Shown: in pieces, positions 44,218 through 53,228 of the stretch
How positions within the stretch are numbered: position 1 is the stretch's first letter
Layout: every line of letters begins with the position of its first letter
Assembly: GCF_000383595.1 (NCBI RefSeq)
Contig: NZ_KB911581.1
Span: 7,151,519 to 7,215,518, forward strand
Length of the DNA stretch: 64,000 nucleotides
Source of the DNA: Streptomyces bottropensis ATCC 25435
GTDB taxonomy: Bacteria; Actinomycetota; Actinomycetes; Streptomycetales; Streptomycetaceae
Direction of reading: 5' to 3'
Notes under the pieces: generated by a model
The model's input: only the letters and a program-made list of their open reading frames with translations
What the model was told of the DNA's origin: nothing
Database searches by the model: none
Made by a program: the position numbers and the translations under genes

Positions 44218-44244
44218 GCATGGTGCTTGTTTCAAGCACCATGC
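44218..44244. promoter_or_regulatory. Perfect 12-bp palindrome, probable Lrp operator
   Basis: Arms GCATGGTGCTTG (44218-44229) and CAAGCACCATGC (44233-44244) with a TTT centre, immediately upstream of the Lrp/AsnC gene. A second TTCAAGC half-site follows at about 44262. Size and position fit an autoregulatory AsnC/Lrp site; the 44190-44481 gap holds no gene. Confidence 0.65.
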
Positions 44245-44422
44245 CCGATCCATACGCTCGATTCAAGCGTCTGGACGATGGAATCGAGCAAGAGCCGAGG
44301 GTGAGGGATCGAGCGGCTCACGTGGATCACCCATCGCGCGGCCGGAGACCGGGCCGGTGCGGGGTGTTCGGCGGGGTGACGAGGGGGTGCCGCGCCGGTC
44401 GCGGTGCGGGCGGAACATGCCG

Positions 44423-44458
44423 CGGCCCGCCGACCGGCCAGGGCCGGTCGGCGGGCCG
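44423..44458 (-). terminator. Terminator of peptide ABC-transporter operon
   Basis: A perfect 16-bp stem (44423-44438 with 44443-44458, loop CAGG) 24 bp past the stop of the last ATPase gene. Confidence 0.85.
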
Positions 44459-44481
44459 GAAGCCGCGCCGCGTCCGCCGGT

Positions 44482-45309
44482 TCACACCGCGGCGGGCTCG
44501 TCGTCGAGGCGGAACCTCGGGTCGCCCGGGACGGACGCGAGGAGTCGAGCGGTGTACGGATGGTTCGGCTCGGCGAAGGTGGCTCCGGTCGGGCCGAGTT
44601 CGACGAGGTCCCCGTGCAGCAGGACCGCGACCGTGTCGCTCACGTGCCGGACGACGGCCAGGTCGTGCGAGATGAACAGCATCGTCAGCGAGAGCCGGCG
44701 GCGCAGATCGGCGAGCAGGTTGAGGATCTCGGCCTGCGTCGTCAGGTCGAGGGCCGAGGTGATCTCGTCGGCGATGACGAACCGGGGACCCGGCGCCAGG
44801 GCCCGTGCGATGGCCAGCCGCTGGCGTTGGCCGCCGGAGAACTCGTGCGGATAGCGGTCCATGCCGTCCGGGTCGAGGCTCACCTGACGGAGCAGCTCGG
44901 CGATCCGGGGCCGGACCGGTGCGACCCTGGCCCGGATCGGATCGAGTGCCTCGGCGAGCGACTGCGCGACGGTGCGCCGCGGGTCGAACGAGGAGTACGG
45001 GTCCTGCGGGATCATCTGGACCGTCGCGGCTCCCGCCCGTCCGCGTGAGGCGCGCAGCGGGGCGCCGTCCACGAGGATCCGGCCCCCCGACGGCCGGTGG
45101 ACGCCGACGAGGGTCCGCGCGAGGGTGGTCTTGCCCGACCCGGACTCGCCGACGAGTGCGAGGGTGCTGCCCCGGGGGATGTCGAAGGAGACCCCCTTGA
45201 GCACCCTGCGGGCCGCGGCGCCGTGGCCGAGTTCGACGGTGAGGTCCTCGACGCGCAGCAGCGGGTCGGCGGTCCCCGCGTCCGGTGCGGTGGTGGCTGT
45301 GGCGGACAT
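44482..45309 (-). CDS. Peptide/nickel-type ABC transporter ATP-binding protein (DppF-like)
   Basis: 275 aa from ATG at 45309, which shares one base with the stop of the upstream fusion gene (TGATG). Walker A GESGSGKTTLA (around residue 50), Q-loop MIPQDPYSSFD, signature FSGGQRQRLAIAR, Walker B FVIADEITSALD. The C-terminus has the oligopeptide-type HPYTARLLASVPGDP segment. Second ATPase of the importer operon. Asp-Glu in Walker B is followed by ITSALD rather than PTSALD, a minor change. Confidence 0.92.
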   Translation of the reverse strand: MSATATTAPDAGTADPLLRVEDLTVELGHGAAARRVLKGVSFDIPRGSTLALVGESGSGKTTLARTLVGVHRPSGGRILVDGAPLRASRGRAGAATVQMIPQDPYSSFDPRRTVAQSLAEALDPIRARVAPVRPRIAELLRQVSLDPDGMDRYPHEFSGGQRQRLAIARALAPGPRFVIADEITSALDLTTQAEILNLLADLRRRLSLTMLFISHDLAVVRHVSDTVAVLLHGDLVELGPTGATFAEPNHPYTARLLASVPGDPRFRLDDEPAAV

Positions 45310-47270
45310 CAGCGGCTCCCTTCCGCGGCCGGCGGGCGGCCCGCGGCTGTGTCGGAAAGGTCGTCCGGCGGCGTTGCGTGCGGCGGTATCCCATCCAGCG
45401 GCTTCCCGTCCGGCGACTTCCCGTCGGGCGGAGTCCCGCCCAGCAGCTTCCCGTCCAGCGGCTTCCCGTCGGGCGGAGTCCCGTCCAGCGAAGTCCCGTC
45501 CGGCTGGGCCGGAGCCGTGTCGGCCGTCCACCGGACCGCGCTGAGCGGACCGCCCGCCTCGACCGCGGCGGGCGTCGCCGCGAGCAGTGCGCGGGTGTAC
45601 GGGTGGGTGACGGTCCCCTGCCGCAGGTCACGGCCCGTCGTACGGTCGACGACCCGGCCGCCGTGGAGCACCAGGACGGTGTCGCAGAGCACGCCGACCA
45701 CGCCGATGTCGTGCGAGATGAACAGCATCGCCGTGCCATGCTCACGGTTGATGCGGCGGAACTGCCGCAGCACCTCCGCCTGGACGGTGACGTCGAGTGC
45801 CGTCGTGGGCTCGTCGGCGATGAGGAGCCGCGGGTTCGTCGTCATCGCGGAGGCGATCGAGGCGCGCTGGAGCATGCCGCCGCTCAGCTCGTGCGGGTGC
45901 TGGCGCAGCCGCCGCTCGGGCTCGGTGACGTGGATGTCGGCGAGGGCACGGACCATGTCCCGCGTGGCCTGACGCCGGGGCGTCCCCAGATGCGCCCTGG
46001 CCACCTCGGTGAGCTGGGTACCGAGCCGCAGCGCCGGGTTGAACGTGCCGATCGGGTCCTGGTAGACGATGCCGATCTCGGTCGCGAGGCGTCGCTCCGG
46101 CGGTGTGCCGAGCAGGTCGAGGTCGCCGAGGGCGAGGCGCGACGCGTTCGCCCGTACGCCCTCGGGGAGCAGGCCCGCGACCGCCATGGCGATGGTGGAC
46201 TTGCCCGAGCCCGACTCCCCGACGAGGCCGACGATCCGGCCGGCCCCGATGGTGAACGACACGTCGTCGACGAGGGTCCGGTCACCGGCCCGCACGGTCA
46301 GCCCGGCGACGGTCAGCAGCCCGTCCTGCTCCGTCTCGGCCACGGCCCCCGCACCACCCGACGCCCCAAGCCCACGAGACGCCTCGGCCGGGCCGGCCGG
46401 GCCGGCCGCGTCCGCCGTCCCGGCCGGAGCGGGCGCCGTGCCGCGGGTGCGGGGGTCGACGAGTGAGGCCACGCCGTCGCCGAGGAGCATGGCGCCCACA
46501 CCGGTGACGATGAGCATGATCGACGGGGCGAGGACGACCGACGGCTGGGCGAAGATCGACGGCAGCGCCTCGTTGAGCAGCCGGCCCCAGTCGTACTGCG
46601 GGCTCTGCACACCGAGGCCGACGAAGGACAGGCTGCTGATGTCGAGCAGGGACAGGGTGAAGCTCGAACTGAGGAGCACCAGCAGCGGCCCGCCGATGTT
46701 CGGCAGGACGTGCCGGCCCAGGATGCGCGGGCCGGGTACGCCGAGCAGCCGCGCGGTGAGCACGTAGTCCTTGTCCGCGACGGTCGCGGCGAGATTGGCC
46801 GTCAGCCGGGCGAACCCGGGGACGCCGGCGACGGCGATCGCGACGATCGCGGAACCCGTGCCCGGTCCGAGCACCGCCGCGATGACGAGGGCGAGCACGA
46901 GCGAGGGGAAGGCCACCGCCGAGTCGACGAGCCGCAGACAGGTCTCCCGCAGCCACCCGGGGGCCAGGTGGACGAGCGCGCCGATCGCGACGCCGACGAC
47001 GAACGAGGCGGCGGTGGCGGCGGCGGCCATGAGCAGGGTGAGCCGGGTCGCGACGAGCGCGCGGGCGAGGACGTCACGGCCGAAGGCGTCGGTGCCGAGG
47101 AGATGTTCGGCTCCGGGCCCCAGCCGCGCGTTGTCGGTGAGCGTCTCGGCGGAACCGCTCAGCAGCGGCGGGGCCACGAGCGCCACGACGAGGAGCAGTC
47201 CGAGGATCACCGCGCCGGCCGGCAGCGACGGGTTGCGGCGCCAGGGGCGCGCGGTCGTGTCAGTGGCCAC
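45309..47270 (-). CDS. Fused ABC permease-ATPase (DppC-DppD type) with repetitive tail
   Basis: 653 aa. Residues 1-280 form a DppC-type permease with about six membrane helices and the EAA-like loop (LTARLLGVPGPRILGRHVLPN); a Ala/Gly-rich linker (281-320) leads into a complete ATPase with Walker A GESGSGKST, signature LSGGMLQRAS and Walker B LLIADEPTTALD. Residues about 590-645 are pentapeptide-like repeats such as PDGKPLDGK, encoded by 15-bp DNA repeats at 45370-45510. DppC-DppD fusions occur in some actinobacterial importers. Overlaps the upstream permease by 11 nt. Confidence 0.92.
   Translation of the reverse strand: MATDTTARPWRRNPSLPAGAVILGLLLVVALVAPPLLSGSAETLTDNARLGPGAEHLLGTDAFGRDVLARALVATRLTLLMAAAATAASFVVGVAIGALVHLAPGWLRETCLRLVDSAVAFPSLVLALVIAAVLGPGTGSAIVAIAVAGVPGFARLTANLAATVADKDYVLTARLLGVPGPRILGRHVLPNIGGPLLVLLSSSFTLSLLDISSLSFVGLGVQSPQYDWGRLLNEALPSIFAQPSVVLAPSIMLIVTGVGAMLLGDGVASLVDPRTRGTAPAPAGTADAAGPAGPAEASRGLGASGGAGAVAETEQDGLLTVAGLTVRAGDRTLVDDVSFTIGAGRIVGLVGESGSGKSTIAMAVAGLLPEGVRANASRLALGDLDLLGTPPERRLATEIGIVYQDPIGTFNPALRLGTQLTEVARAHLGTPRRQATRDMVRALADIHVTEPERRLRQHPHELSGGMLQRASIASAMTTNPRLLIADEPTTALDVTVQAEVLRQFRRINREHGTAMLFISHDIGVVGVLCDTVLVLHGGRVVDRTTGRDLRQGTVTHPYTRALLAATPAAVEAGGPLSAVRWTADTAPAQPDGTSLDGTPPDGKPLDGKLLGGTPPDGKSPDGKPLDGIPPHATPPDDLSDTAAGRPPAAEGSR
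45370..45510. repeat. 15-bp tandem repeats encoding the C-terminal tail of the permease-ATPase
   Basis: About nine imperfect copies of a 15-bp unit (CGGCTTCCCGTCCGG and variants on the plus strand) that stay in frame and encode D-G-x-x-x repeats at the end of the fusion protein. Confidence 0.75.
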
Positions 47271-48291
47271 GCCGGCCTCCGTCGAGAGTGCGGGGGTCGA
47301 CGATGCCGAGGACGACGTCGACGAGGAGGTTGACGAGCAGGGCGAGCATGCCGACGACGAGGATGATGCCCTGGATCACCGGATAGTCCTTGTAGATGAT
47401 CGCCTGGACGACCTCGGTGCCGAGGCCCGGATAGGTGAAGACGTTCTCCAGGATGATCGTTCCGCCGAGCAGCGACGTGAGGACGAGTCCGCTCAGGGTG
47501 AGGACGCTCGTCACCAGGTTGGGCAGCGCGTGGCGGAGGTGGAGGCGCACGGATCCCAGGCGGTGGCCGCGGGCGGTCCTCATGTAGTCCTGGGCGAGCA
47601 CCGAGCCCGTCTCCTGGCGGACGACCCGGGCGATGGCGAAGGCCGGGCCGATGCAGAGCGCGGCGATCGGCAGGACGAGCGCGCTCGGTGTCGTGGCGCC
47701 GCCGGACGGCAGCAGCCCGAGGCTGATCGAGAACAGGACGATGAGGAGGGTCGCGACGACGTAGACCGGCGCCGACGCGAGGAGTCCGGCGACCGTGCCG
47801 AAGCCGACGCCGAGCCGGCGTCGGCGTCCGTCACGGGTGAGGACGCCGACGGCCATGCCCAGTGGGACGGCGATGAGCAGGGAGAGCAGGACGGCCGGGA
47901 TGACGAGCTGGACCGTGTACGGGAGCCGGGTCGAGACGATGTCCGCGACCGGGGTGTCGAACCGGAACGAGGTGCCGAGCCGTCCGGACGCGATGTCGCC
48001 GAGATAGTGGACGAACCGGGTCGCCATCGGCTCGTCGAGACCCAGCCGTTCGCGGATCGCCGCGAGCGTGGCCGGGGACGTGTTGGTGCCGGCGATCGCG
48101 CGGGCCGGGTCCCCGGGCAGCAGCGGCACGATGAGGAACGTCACGACGACGAGCAGCAGCATGGACATCAGCAGCCCGCCCGCCCGGCGCACGGCGAACC
48201 CGGCCCAGCCGCCGCCGAGGCGCAGCCGGGGAACCCGCCGGACGGCCGCGGCGGGCAGCGGCCCCGTCGGGACCGCGGACCCGGCGCTCAC
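47260..48291 (-). CDS. Peptide/nickel-type ABC transporter permease (DppB-like)
   Basis: 343 aa from GTG at 48291, overlapping the amidase stop (GTGA). Six membrane helices and the family features LPYTVQLVIPAVLLSLLIAV and YMRTARGHRLGSVRLHLRHA (EAA loop), ending VLGIVDPRTLDG. Inner-membrane channel partner of the fused permease-ATPase; takes up small peptides or amides delivered by the binding protein. Confidence 0.92.
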   Translation of the reverse strand: MSAGSAVPTGPLPAAAVRRVPRLRLGGGWAGFAVRRAGGLLMSMLLLVVVTFLIVPLLPGDPARAIAGTNTSPATLAAIRERLGLDEPMATRFVHYLGDIASGRLGTSFRFDTPVADIVSTRLPYTVQLVIPAVLLSLLIAVPLGMAVGVLTRDGRRRRLGVGFGTVAGLLASAPVYVVATLLIVLFSISLGLLPSGGATTPSALVLPIAALCIGPAFAIARVVRQETGSVLAQDYMRTARGHRLGSVRLHLRHALPNLVTSVLTLSGLVLTSLLGGTIILENVFTYPGLGTEVVQAIIYKDYPVIQGIILVVGMLALLVNLLVDVVLGIVDPRTLDGGRRGH

Positions 48292-49715
48292 AGCGCCCCC
48301 GCGAGCGCCGCGTCGTCCGGATGCCGCTCGTACCAGCGGAACCGCGGTTCGAGCTGGGCGGACAGCCGCAGCAGCGTCGCCTCGTCGTAGGGCGCGCCGA
48401 TCAGCTGGGCACCGACCGGCAGCCCGTCCGCGGTCGTGTGGACGGGCAGCGAGATCGCGGGCAGCCCGGCGATGTTGACGAACGCCGTGAACGAGACCAT
48501 CCGCGTCTCGGTGGCCCGGGGACCGTCCGGGTCGGAGTTCGCCTCGTCGTACACGGGGCCGACCGGCGGCGCCACGACCGCCGTGGTCGGGGTGAGGAGC
48601 ACGTCGAAGTCCCGGCCCCACTGGGCGACCACCTCGCGGGACTCGGCCTGCAGGCGCGCCGCCGTCCGGGCGTAGTCGCCCGCGGTGACCTCCAGGGCGG
48701 TCTCCCGGCGGCGCCGGATGTAGGGGTCCACCGCGTCGGGGTCGTCGACCTCGATGGCGTAGGTGGAGGCACTGATGATCGTCCAGGTGAAGCCCATGAT
48801 GGCCTCGTGGGAGAACATCTTCGGGCGGGCCTCGACGACGTCGTGGCCGAGGTCGCGCAGTGCCTGCACGGTCGTCAGCGCCGCCGTGCGGCACTCCTCG
48901 TCGACGGGCAGCCCGGTCGGCGCGTCGAGGAGCAGGCCGATCCGCAGCCGCCCGGGGTCGGCACCGACCTCGTCGAGGTAGGGGCGCACCGGTTCGGGCG
49001 CGCTGTACCAGGAGAGCCGGTCGCTGCGCCCCATGACGTCGAGCAGGAGGGCCGTGTCGCCGACGGTGCGGGTGATCGCGCCCTCGGTCGTGGAGTGTTC
49101 CCAGGCCCGGACGAACGCGGGCACGCGTCCCCGGCTCGGCTTGAGTCCGATGAGGCCGGTGACGGACGCCGGGACCCGGATAGATCCGCCGCCGTCGCCG
49201 GCGTGCGCCACCGGGGCGAGCCCGGCCGCGACGGCCGCCGACGCGCCGCCGCTCGACCCGCCGGAGGTGTGGGCCGTGTTCCACGGGTTGCGCGTCTTGC
49301 CGTGCCGGGCGTTCTCGGAGACGGTCAGCGCGCCGAACTCCGGCGAGTTGGTCCGGCCGAGGGGGATCGCGCCGGCGTCGAGGAGGAGCTGGACGTCGGG
49401 GTCCGTGACCGTCTGCGGGGTGTCCCGGACGGCCAGCGAGGACATCGTGTTGGGCTGTCCCGCGACGGAGCTGAGGTCCTTGATGGGGACGGGCACGCCG
49501 TGCAGCGGGCCGAGTCGGTCGCCGCGCAGCACCGCCCGCTCGGCCCGGACGGCCGCCGCGCGTACGGCGTCGGCGTCGAGCCAGACGACGGCGTTGACGG
49601 CGGGGTTGATCCGCTCGATGCGGTCGAGGTAGGTCTCGGCCACCTCCACCGGGCTGACCTCTTTGGTGCGTATGAGGTCGGCGATCTGCTGGGCGGTGCT
49701 GAAAGGGTCGATCAC
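48288..49715 (-). CDS. Amidase-signature family hydrolase
   Basis: 475 aa from GTG at 49715 (AGGAG 7 nt upstream). Amidase signature clear: Lys in VPIKDLSSVAGQPN, Gly/Ser-rich SGGSSGGASAAVAAGLAP and the catalytic Ser in GDGGGSIRVPAS, completing the Ser-cisSer-Lys triad. Cytoplasmic. Placed between the binding protein and the permease of an uptake operon, it probably hydrolyses the imported amide or peptide. Confidence 0.92.
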   Translation of the reverse strand: MIDPFSTAQQIADLIRTKEVSPVEVAETYLDRIERINPAVNAVVWLDADAVRAAAVRAERAVLRGDRLGPLHGVPVPIKDLSSVAGQPNTMSSLAVRDTPQTVTDPDVQLLLDAGAIPLGRTNSPEFGALTVSENARHGKTRNPWNTAHTSGGSSGGASAAVAAGLAPVAHAGDGGGSIRVPASVTGLIGLKPSRGRVPAFVRAWEHSTTEGAITRTVGDTALLLDVMGRSDRLSWYSAPEPVRPYLDEVGADPGRLRIGLLLDAPTGLPVDEECRTAALTTVQALRDLGHDVVEARPKMFSHEAIMGFTWTIISASTYAIEVDDPDAVDPYIRRRRETALEVTAGDYARTAARLQAESREVVAQWGRDFDVLLTPTTAVVAPPVGPVYDEANSDPDGPRATETRMVSFTAFVNIAGLPAISLPVHTTADGLPVGAQLIGAPYDEATLLRLSAQLEPRFRWYERHPDDAALAGAL

Positions 49716-49808
49716 CAGGGGGCTCCTGTGTCGGAAACGGGGCACGGGGGATGCGGGGCGCCGGAACGGCGCGGGCCGTACGGGACGGACGGGCCGCCCG
49801 GTACGGGA

Positions 49809-49855
49809 CGGACGGCCGCCCGCATGGGCCTGCGGGTGTACGGGCGGCCTGTCCG
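49809..49855 (-). terminator. Hairpin downstream of binding-protein gene
   Basis: Imperfect stem of about 14 bp with one bulged base (49809-49822 with 49841-49855) beyond the binding-protein stop; may attenuate transcription into the amidase gene. Confidence 0.5.
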
Positions 49856-49856
49856 T

Positions 49857-49921
49857 CAGCCGGTGATGCTCAGCCGGTGACGCTGAGCCGGTGATGCTCA
49901 GCCGGACGACGCTCAGCCGGT
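49857..49921 (-). repeat. 14-15-bp tandem repeat spanning the stop codon of the binding-protein gene
   Basis: On the minus strand the last codons and stop of the gene (unit close to GCATCACCGGCTGA) are followed by four further near-copies, most of them with another TGA. It looks like slippage duplication of a gene end. Confidence 0.8.
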
Positions 49922-51493
49922 GATGCGCAGGATCGGGTCGTCGAGCGAGCCGCCGAGCATCTGCGCGCCGAAGCCCTTGCGCAGGGCGTAGATGAAGGGG
50001 TCGTTGACCAGCGGCACCGCGTCCACCTGCGAGATCAGGGCCTTGGCCGCCTTCTGGTAGGCGGCGCAGCGGGCGCTCTCGTTCGTCGCCTCGGCGCCCT
50101 GGGCGAAGGCCTTGTCCAGCGCGGGGTTCTTCACCGCGCCGAGGTTGCCGCCGCCCTCGGGCACGGTCGGGCCCACGAAGTGGCCGAGCGGGTTGGCGAG
50201 GGTGCCGAGGAAGTTGAGGTCGGCGAAGACCGTGAGGTCCCAGGCGTCGGGCTTGCCGAACACGGTCCCGACCCAGGCCCCGACGTCGACGTTGGCGAGG
50301 GTGACGTCCGCCCCCGCGGCCCGCAGCGCCTCCTGTATGTACTGGTTGCCTGCGCCGGCGGGCCCGACGACCTGGGGGCCGACGAGGCGGATCTTCTTGC
50401 CCTTGAGCACGGCGGCCGCCGCGCCCTTGTCCTTCGGTACGAGGAACGAGGAGCCGGGGTCGTTGCAGGGGATGTTCTTCTGCACGAACATCGTCGACGG
50501 CTCACCCGTGTCCTTGGAGACGACCTTGGTGAAGGCGGCGCGGTCGACGGCCTGGGCGACGGCGCGGCGGGTGTCGACGTCCGCGAAGACCGTGCCGGGG
50601 CGTTCGTTGAAGAGCAGGTAGAAGTCGGAGAACCGGCTGATGCTGACGCTACGGCCGTCCACGCCGTCGAAGCGCGGAATGCCCGAGGCGTCGATCTTGC
50701 CGATGTCGAGCTGGCCGCTGGTCACGAGGTTGCCGGTCGCGGTCGGGTCGGGCGAGACCAGGTACTCCATGGTCGTGGCGACCTTGCCGGGGATCTTCGT
50801 GCGCCAGGCCGGCCATGCCTTGTACTCCGGGCGGAGCGTGTAGGAGTACGAGACGCCCGACTGGGACTTCCCGAGAAGGTAGGGGCCGGACTGCGAGCCC
50901 TTGGCCTTTCCGGCGGCCAGGGCCTTGAGGTCCTTGAGTCCGGCCGGGCAGACGATGCCCGTGCTCGCGATCGACAGGCCGGTGACCATGTCGCCCCACG
51001 GCCGGGTCAGCGCGATCCTCACGGTGTGCGCGGCGTCGTCGGCGGTCACCTTCACCGTGTTGCCGGGGCCGAAGACCGTCGGGAGGTCGGGCGCCGCCGT
51101 CTTCGGTTCGGCGAAGCGGTCGAGGGAGGCCTTGACGATCGTCGGCGTGATCGGTGTCCCGTCGGCGCACGTGGCGTCGGTGCGCAGGGTGAACGTCGCC
51201 GAGGTCGGTGTGTTCTTCCATGCGGTGGCCAGCCCGCCGACGAGCCCGCCGTCGTCCTTGCGCACGAGGGTGTCGTAACTGTTCCGGGCGAGCTGGTAGT
51301 CCGGCAGGGACAGGGCCTTGGCCGGGTCGAAGCCGGCCGGTACGTCGATCGTCGTCCGGATCCTCGTCGTGGCAGCGGCATCGCCGCCGCCCGGGTCTGC
51401 GGACGTCGAGCCCGTGGTGGTGCAGCCGGCGAGGACGGCGGTGATGGCTACGGCCGCGGTCACCGGGACCGCGCGGGTACGGGTGTGGCGCAT
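49913..51493 (-). CDS. Peptide/nickel-type ABC transporter substrate-binding lipoprotein
   Basis: 526 aa; ATG at 51493 with AGGAG 5 nt upstream. Signal peptide with lipobox LAGC (Cys22) gives a membrane-anchored SBP_bac_5 protein (DppA/OppA family): ARNSYDTLVRKDDGGLVGGLA near the N-terminus, NLVTSGQLDIGKID and FLLFNERPG-like FYLLFNERPGTVFADVDTRRAVAQ in the middle. First gene of the uptake operon, which continues with amidase, permease, permease-ATPase and ATPase. Ligand unknown; the amidase suggests an amide or peptide. Confidence 0.92.
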   Translation of the reverse strand: MRHTRTRAVPVTAAVAITAVLAGCTTTGSTSADPGGGDAAATTRIRTTIDVPAGFDPAKALSLPDYQLARNSYDTLVRKDDGGLVGGLATAWKNTPTSATFTLRTDATCADGTPITPTIVKASLDRFAEPKTAAPDLPTVFGPGNTVKVTADDAAHTVRIALTRPWGDMVTGLSIASTGIVCPAGLKDLKALAAGKAKGSQSGPYLLGKSQSGVSYSYTLRPEYKAWPAWRTKIPGKVATTMEYLVSPDPTATGNLVTSGQLDIGKIDASGIPRFDGVDGRSVSISRFSDFYLLFNERPGTVFADVDTRRAVAQAVDRAAFTKVVSKDTGEPSTMFVQKNIPCNDPGSSFLVPKDKGAAAAVLKGKKIRLVGPQVVGPAGAGNQYIQEALRAAGADVTLANVDVGAWVGTVFGKPDAWDLTVFADLNFLGTLANPLGHFVGPTVPEGGGNLGAVKNPALDKAFAQGAEATNESARCAAYQKAAKALISQVDAVPLVNDPFIYALRKGFGAQMLGGSLDDPILRITG

Positions 51494-51899
51494 GGGTGCT
51501 CCTGGAGAGGGGTGTCGCGCTCTGCGCGGGTCGCACGGGATCGGGCGGGACGAGCGCGAGCAGTTCGGGGCGGAGGCGGTGCGCGCGGCGCTCGGCGGAC
51601 GCTGCGTGGGAGCGAACCGTGGAGCACTCGGTGGGGAGAGGATGCAGCCAAGTGAATGACGTAGTCAATAGCGTTAACTATCTTTGCTCGCGCCGGACCG
51701 GAACGCGGCTGGACGGGAGGAGGGGTGAGGCCTGGAACGGAACTGGACGGGAGCGGTGAGCCCGGACCGCTGCCGCGCGGGAGCGGCCAAGCCCGGCGGA
51801 GGGTGCGCGGGAGCGGCGAAGCCCGGCGGAGGGTGCGCGGGAGCGGTGAGCCCGGACCGCTGCCGCGCGGGAGCGGCGAAGCCCGGCGGAGGGTGCGCG
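51494..51899. promoter_or_regulatory. Regulatory gap between importer operon and TetR gene, with tandem repeats
   Basis: 406 bp without a gene. An AT-rich segment has an inverted repeat TAGT (51662-51665) / ACTA (51677-51680) including GTTAAC, a plausible TetR operator and promoter for the importer operon; TTGACT on the minus strand (about 51662-51667) could be a -35 element. From 51745 to 51899 there are direct repeats of a roughly 30-bp unit (GCGGGAGCGGCGAAGCCCGG and variants, about five copies). Confidence 0.5.
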
Positions 51900-52652
51900 T
51901 CAGTCGCGCGGGAGCGCCGCCGCCTCCGCCTGGAGGGCCGCGAGGAGGATGTCCATCTGGCGGTGGAAGACGTCGGTCATGTCGAGGCTGCGCAGATGTT
52001 CCTTCGCCGCCTCGGCGTAGGGGTAGGTGGCGGGGTTCGCCGGCTGGTACTCCTGCACCCAGTTCACCTCGGCGCCGAACCGCTGGTTGACGAGCCGCCA
52101 GGCGTTGTTGCTCGCCATGGCGAGGGCGAAGTTCGAGAACGCCTGGTAGTGCAGGACGGCCGCCCGGCCACGCCAGCCGCCGCGGTGGAACGCTTCCAGG
52201 ACGGCGTCGACGGCGCGCAGTTCGTGCACGCCCCGGGTGACTCTCCCCATGCACAGCGCGGCGGCGGCCGGGTGGTCCAGGGCGGTGTTCCAGGCTCGGA
52301 TCGCCAGGTCCCGCAGCGACTCGGTCCACGACTCGTGCGGCTCGTAGCCGTCGAGGGAGAGCCGGTCGAGCTCCTCCGCGACGGCGACCATGATGTGGTC
52401 GCGACTCGCGAAGTGCCGGTAGACGGCGGTCGCGGAGGCGGACAGTTCCTTGCCGAGCCGCTGGAAGGTCAGCGCGTCCGGCCCGTCCTGGTCGAGGATC
52501 CGCAGCGCGGTCGCCACGATGAGCCCCTGGGAGAGGGTTCCCCGTTGGAGCCGCTTCGTCGACCGGCCACCAGCCGCTGCCACTCGAACGCCTCCCTCGG
52601 ACGGACGGCGAGCGCTCGCCGCCGCGGCCTGCACCTCTTCACCGGCGACCAC
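51900..52652 (-). CDS. TetR-family transcriptional regulator
   Basis: 250 aa from GTG at 52652; the first 35 residues are Ala/Arg-rich and a shorter start is possible. The helix-turn-helix is typical (LTFQRLGKELSAS then ATAVYRHFASRDHI), followed by a TetR_C-like ligand domain. It does not look like a butyrolactone receptor. It reads toward the importer operon across a repeat-containing gap and is its probable regulator. Confidence 0.9.
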   Translation of the reverse strand: MVAGEEVQAAAASARRPSEGGVRVAAAGGRSTKRLQRGTLSQGLIVATALRILDQDGPDALTFQRLGKELSASATAVYRHFASRDHIMVAVAEELDRLSLDGYEPHESWTESLRDLAIRAWNTALDHPAAAALCMGRVTRGVHELRAVDAVLEAFHRGGWRGRAAVLHYQAFSNFALAMASNNAWRLVNQRFGAEVNWVQEYQPANPATYPYAEAAKEHLRSLDMTDVFHRQMDILLAALQAEAAALPRD

Positions 52653-52763
52653 GGGGCCAGCCTATGCGACCGTTTTCGAGCGGGTCTCCAAGGCTCACTC
52701 GGACAGGCCCTGGTCCAGCCGCAGAAGCCGAGGCCCTTCAGTGGCCGCTGCACGTTCGGGGCA

Positions 52764-53218
52764 GTTTTCTGTTGGGCGTGAAGGGACCGGCCCTGAAGGC
52801 CGGTGAGGACGCCGAGTACTCGGTCGTCGTCCGGCAGCTGCCCGACGCCAAGGAGCTGGCCTTCAAGACGCTCCAGACCTACAGCGACGGCAAGATCGAC
52901 CGCTGGATCGAGTTGGGTGAGGCCGATGCCGGAGGGCACGGAAACGAGGCTCCGGTCCTCAAGCTGAAGGCCGCCGCACCGGGCGCCAAGCCGGTCAGCC
53001 CCTCCCCCAGCGAGTCGGCGAGCCCGTCCCCGACCGCCACGCCCACGCCGACCGCTGAGGAGACGGCCGACTCGTCCTCCCCTCAGGCGGCCGACAGCGA
53101 GAAGGAGGACGAGGGCGGGCTGTCCGCCGGCGCCTGGATCGGCATCGGCGCGGCCATCCTCGTCGCGATCGCGGCCGTGGTCTTCGCCGTCCGCCGCCGG
53201 GGCGAAACCCAGCAGTGA
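52764..53218 (+). pseudogene. 5'-truncated YcnI-like (DUF1775) membrane-anchored protein
   Basis: The frame carries the C-terminal third of a YcnI-like copper-associated protein: LKAGEDAEYSVVVRQLPDA, FKTLQTYSDGKIDRWIELG, then a Ser/Pro/Thr-rich stalk, one C-terminal membrane helix (AGAWIGIGAAILVAIAAVVF) and RRRGE. The signal peptide, the N-terminal metal-binding His and the first strands are missing. The frame upstream to 52664 is open but unlike the family. It appears to have lost its 5' part at a junction near 52770, close to the 5' end of the TetR gene. Confidence 0.75.
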
Positions 53219-53228
53219 TCCGAAACTG

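Noticed and set aside
51900..52652. TetR regulator as the missing butyrolactone receptor
   Set aside because: Its ligand domain does not resemble ArpA/ScbR and it sits with the importer operon, far from the AfsA genes.
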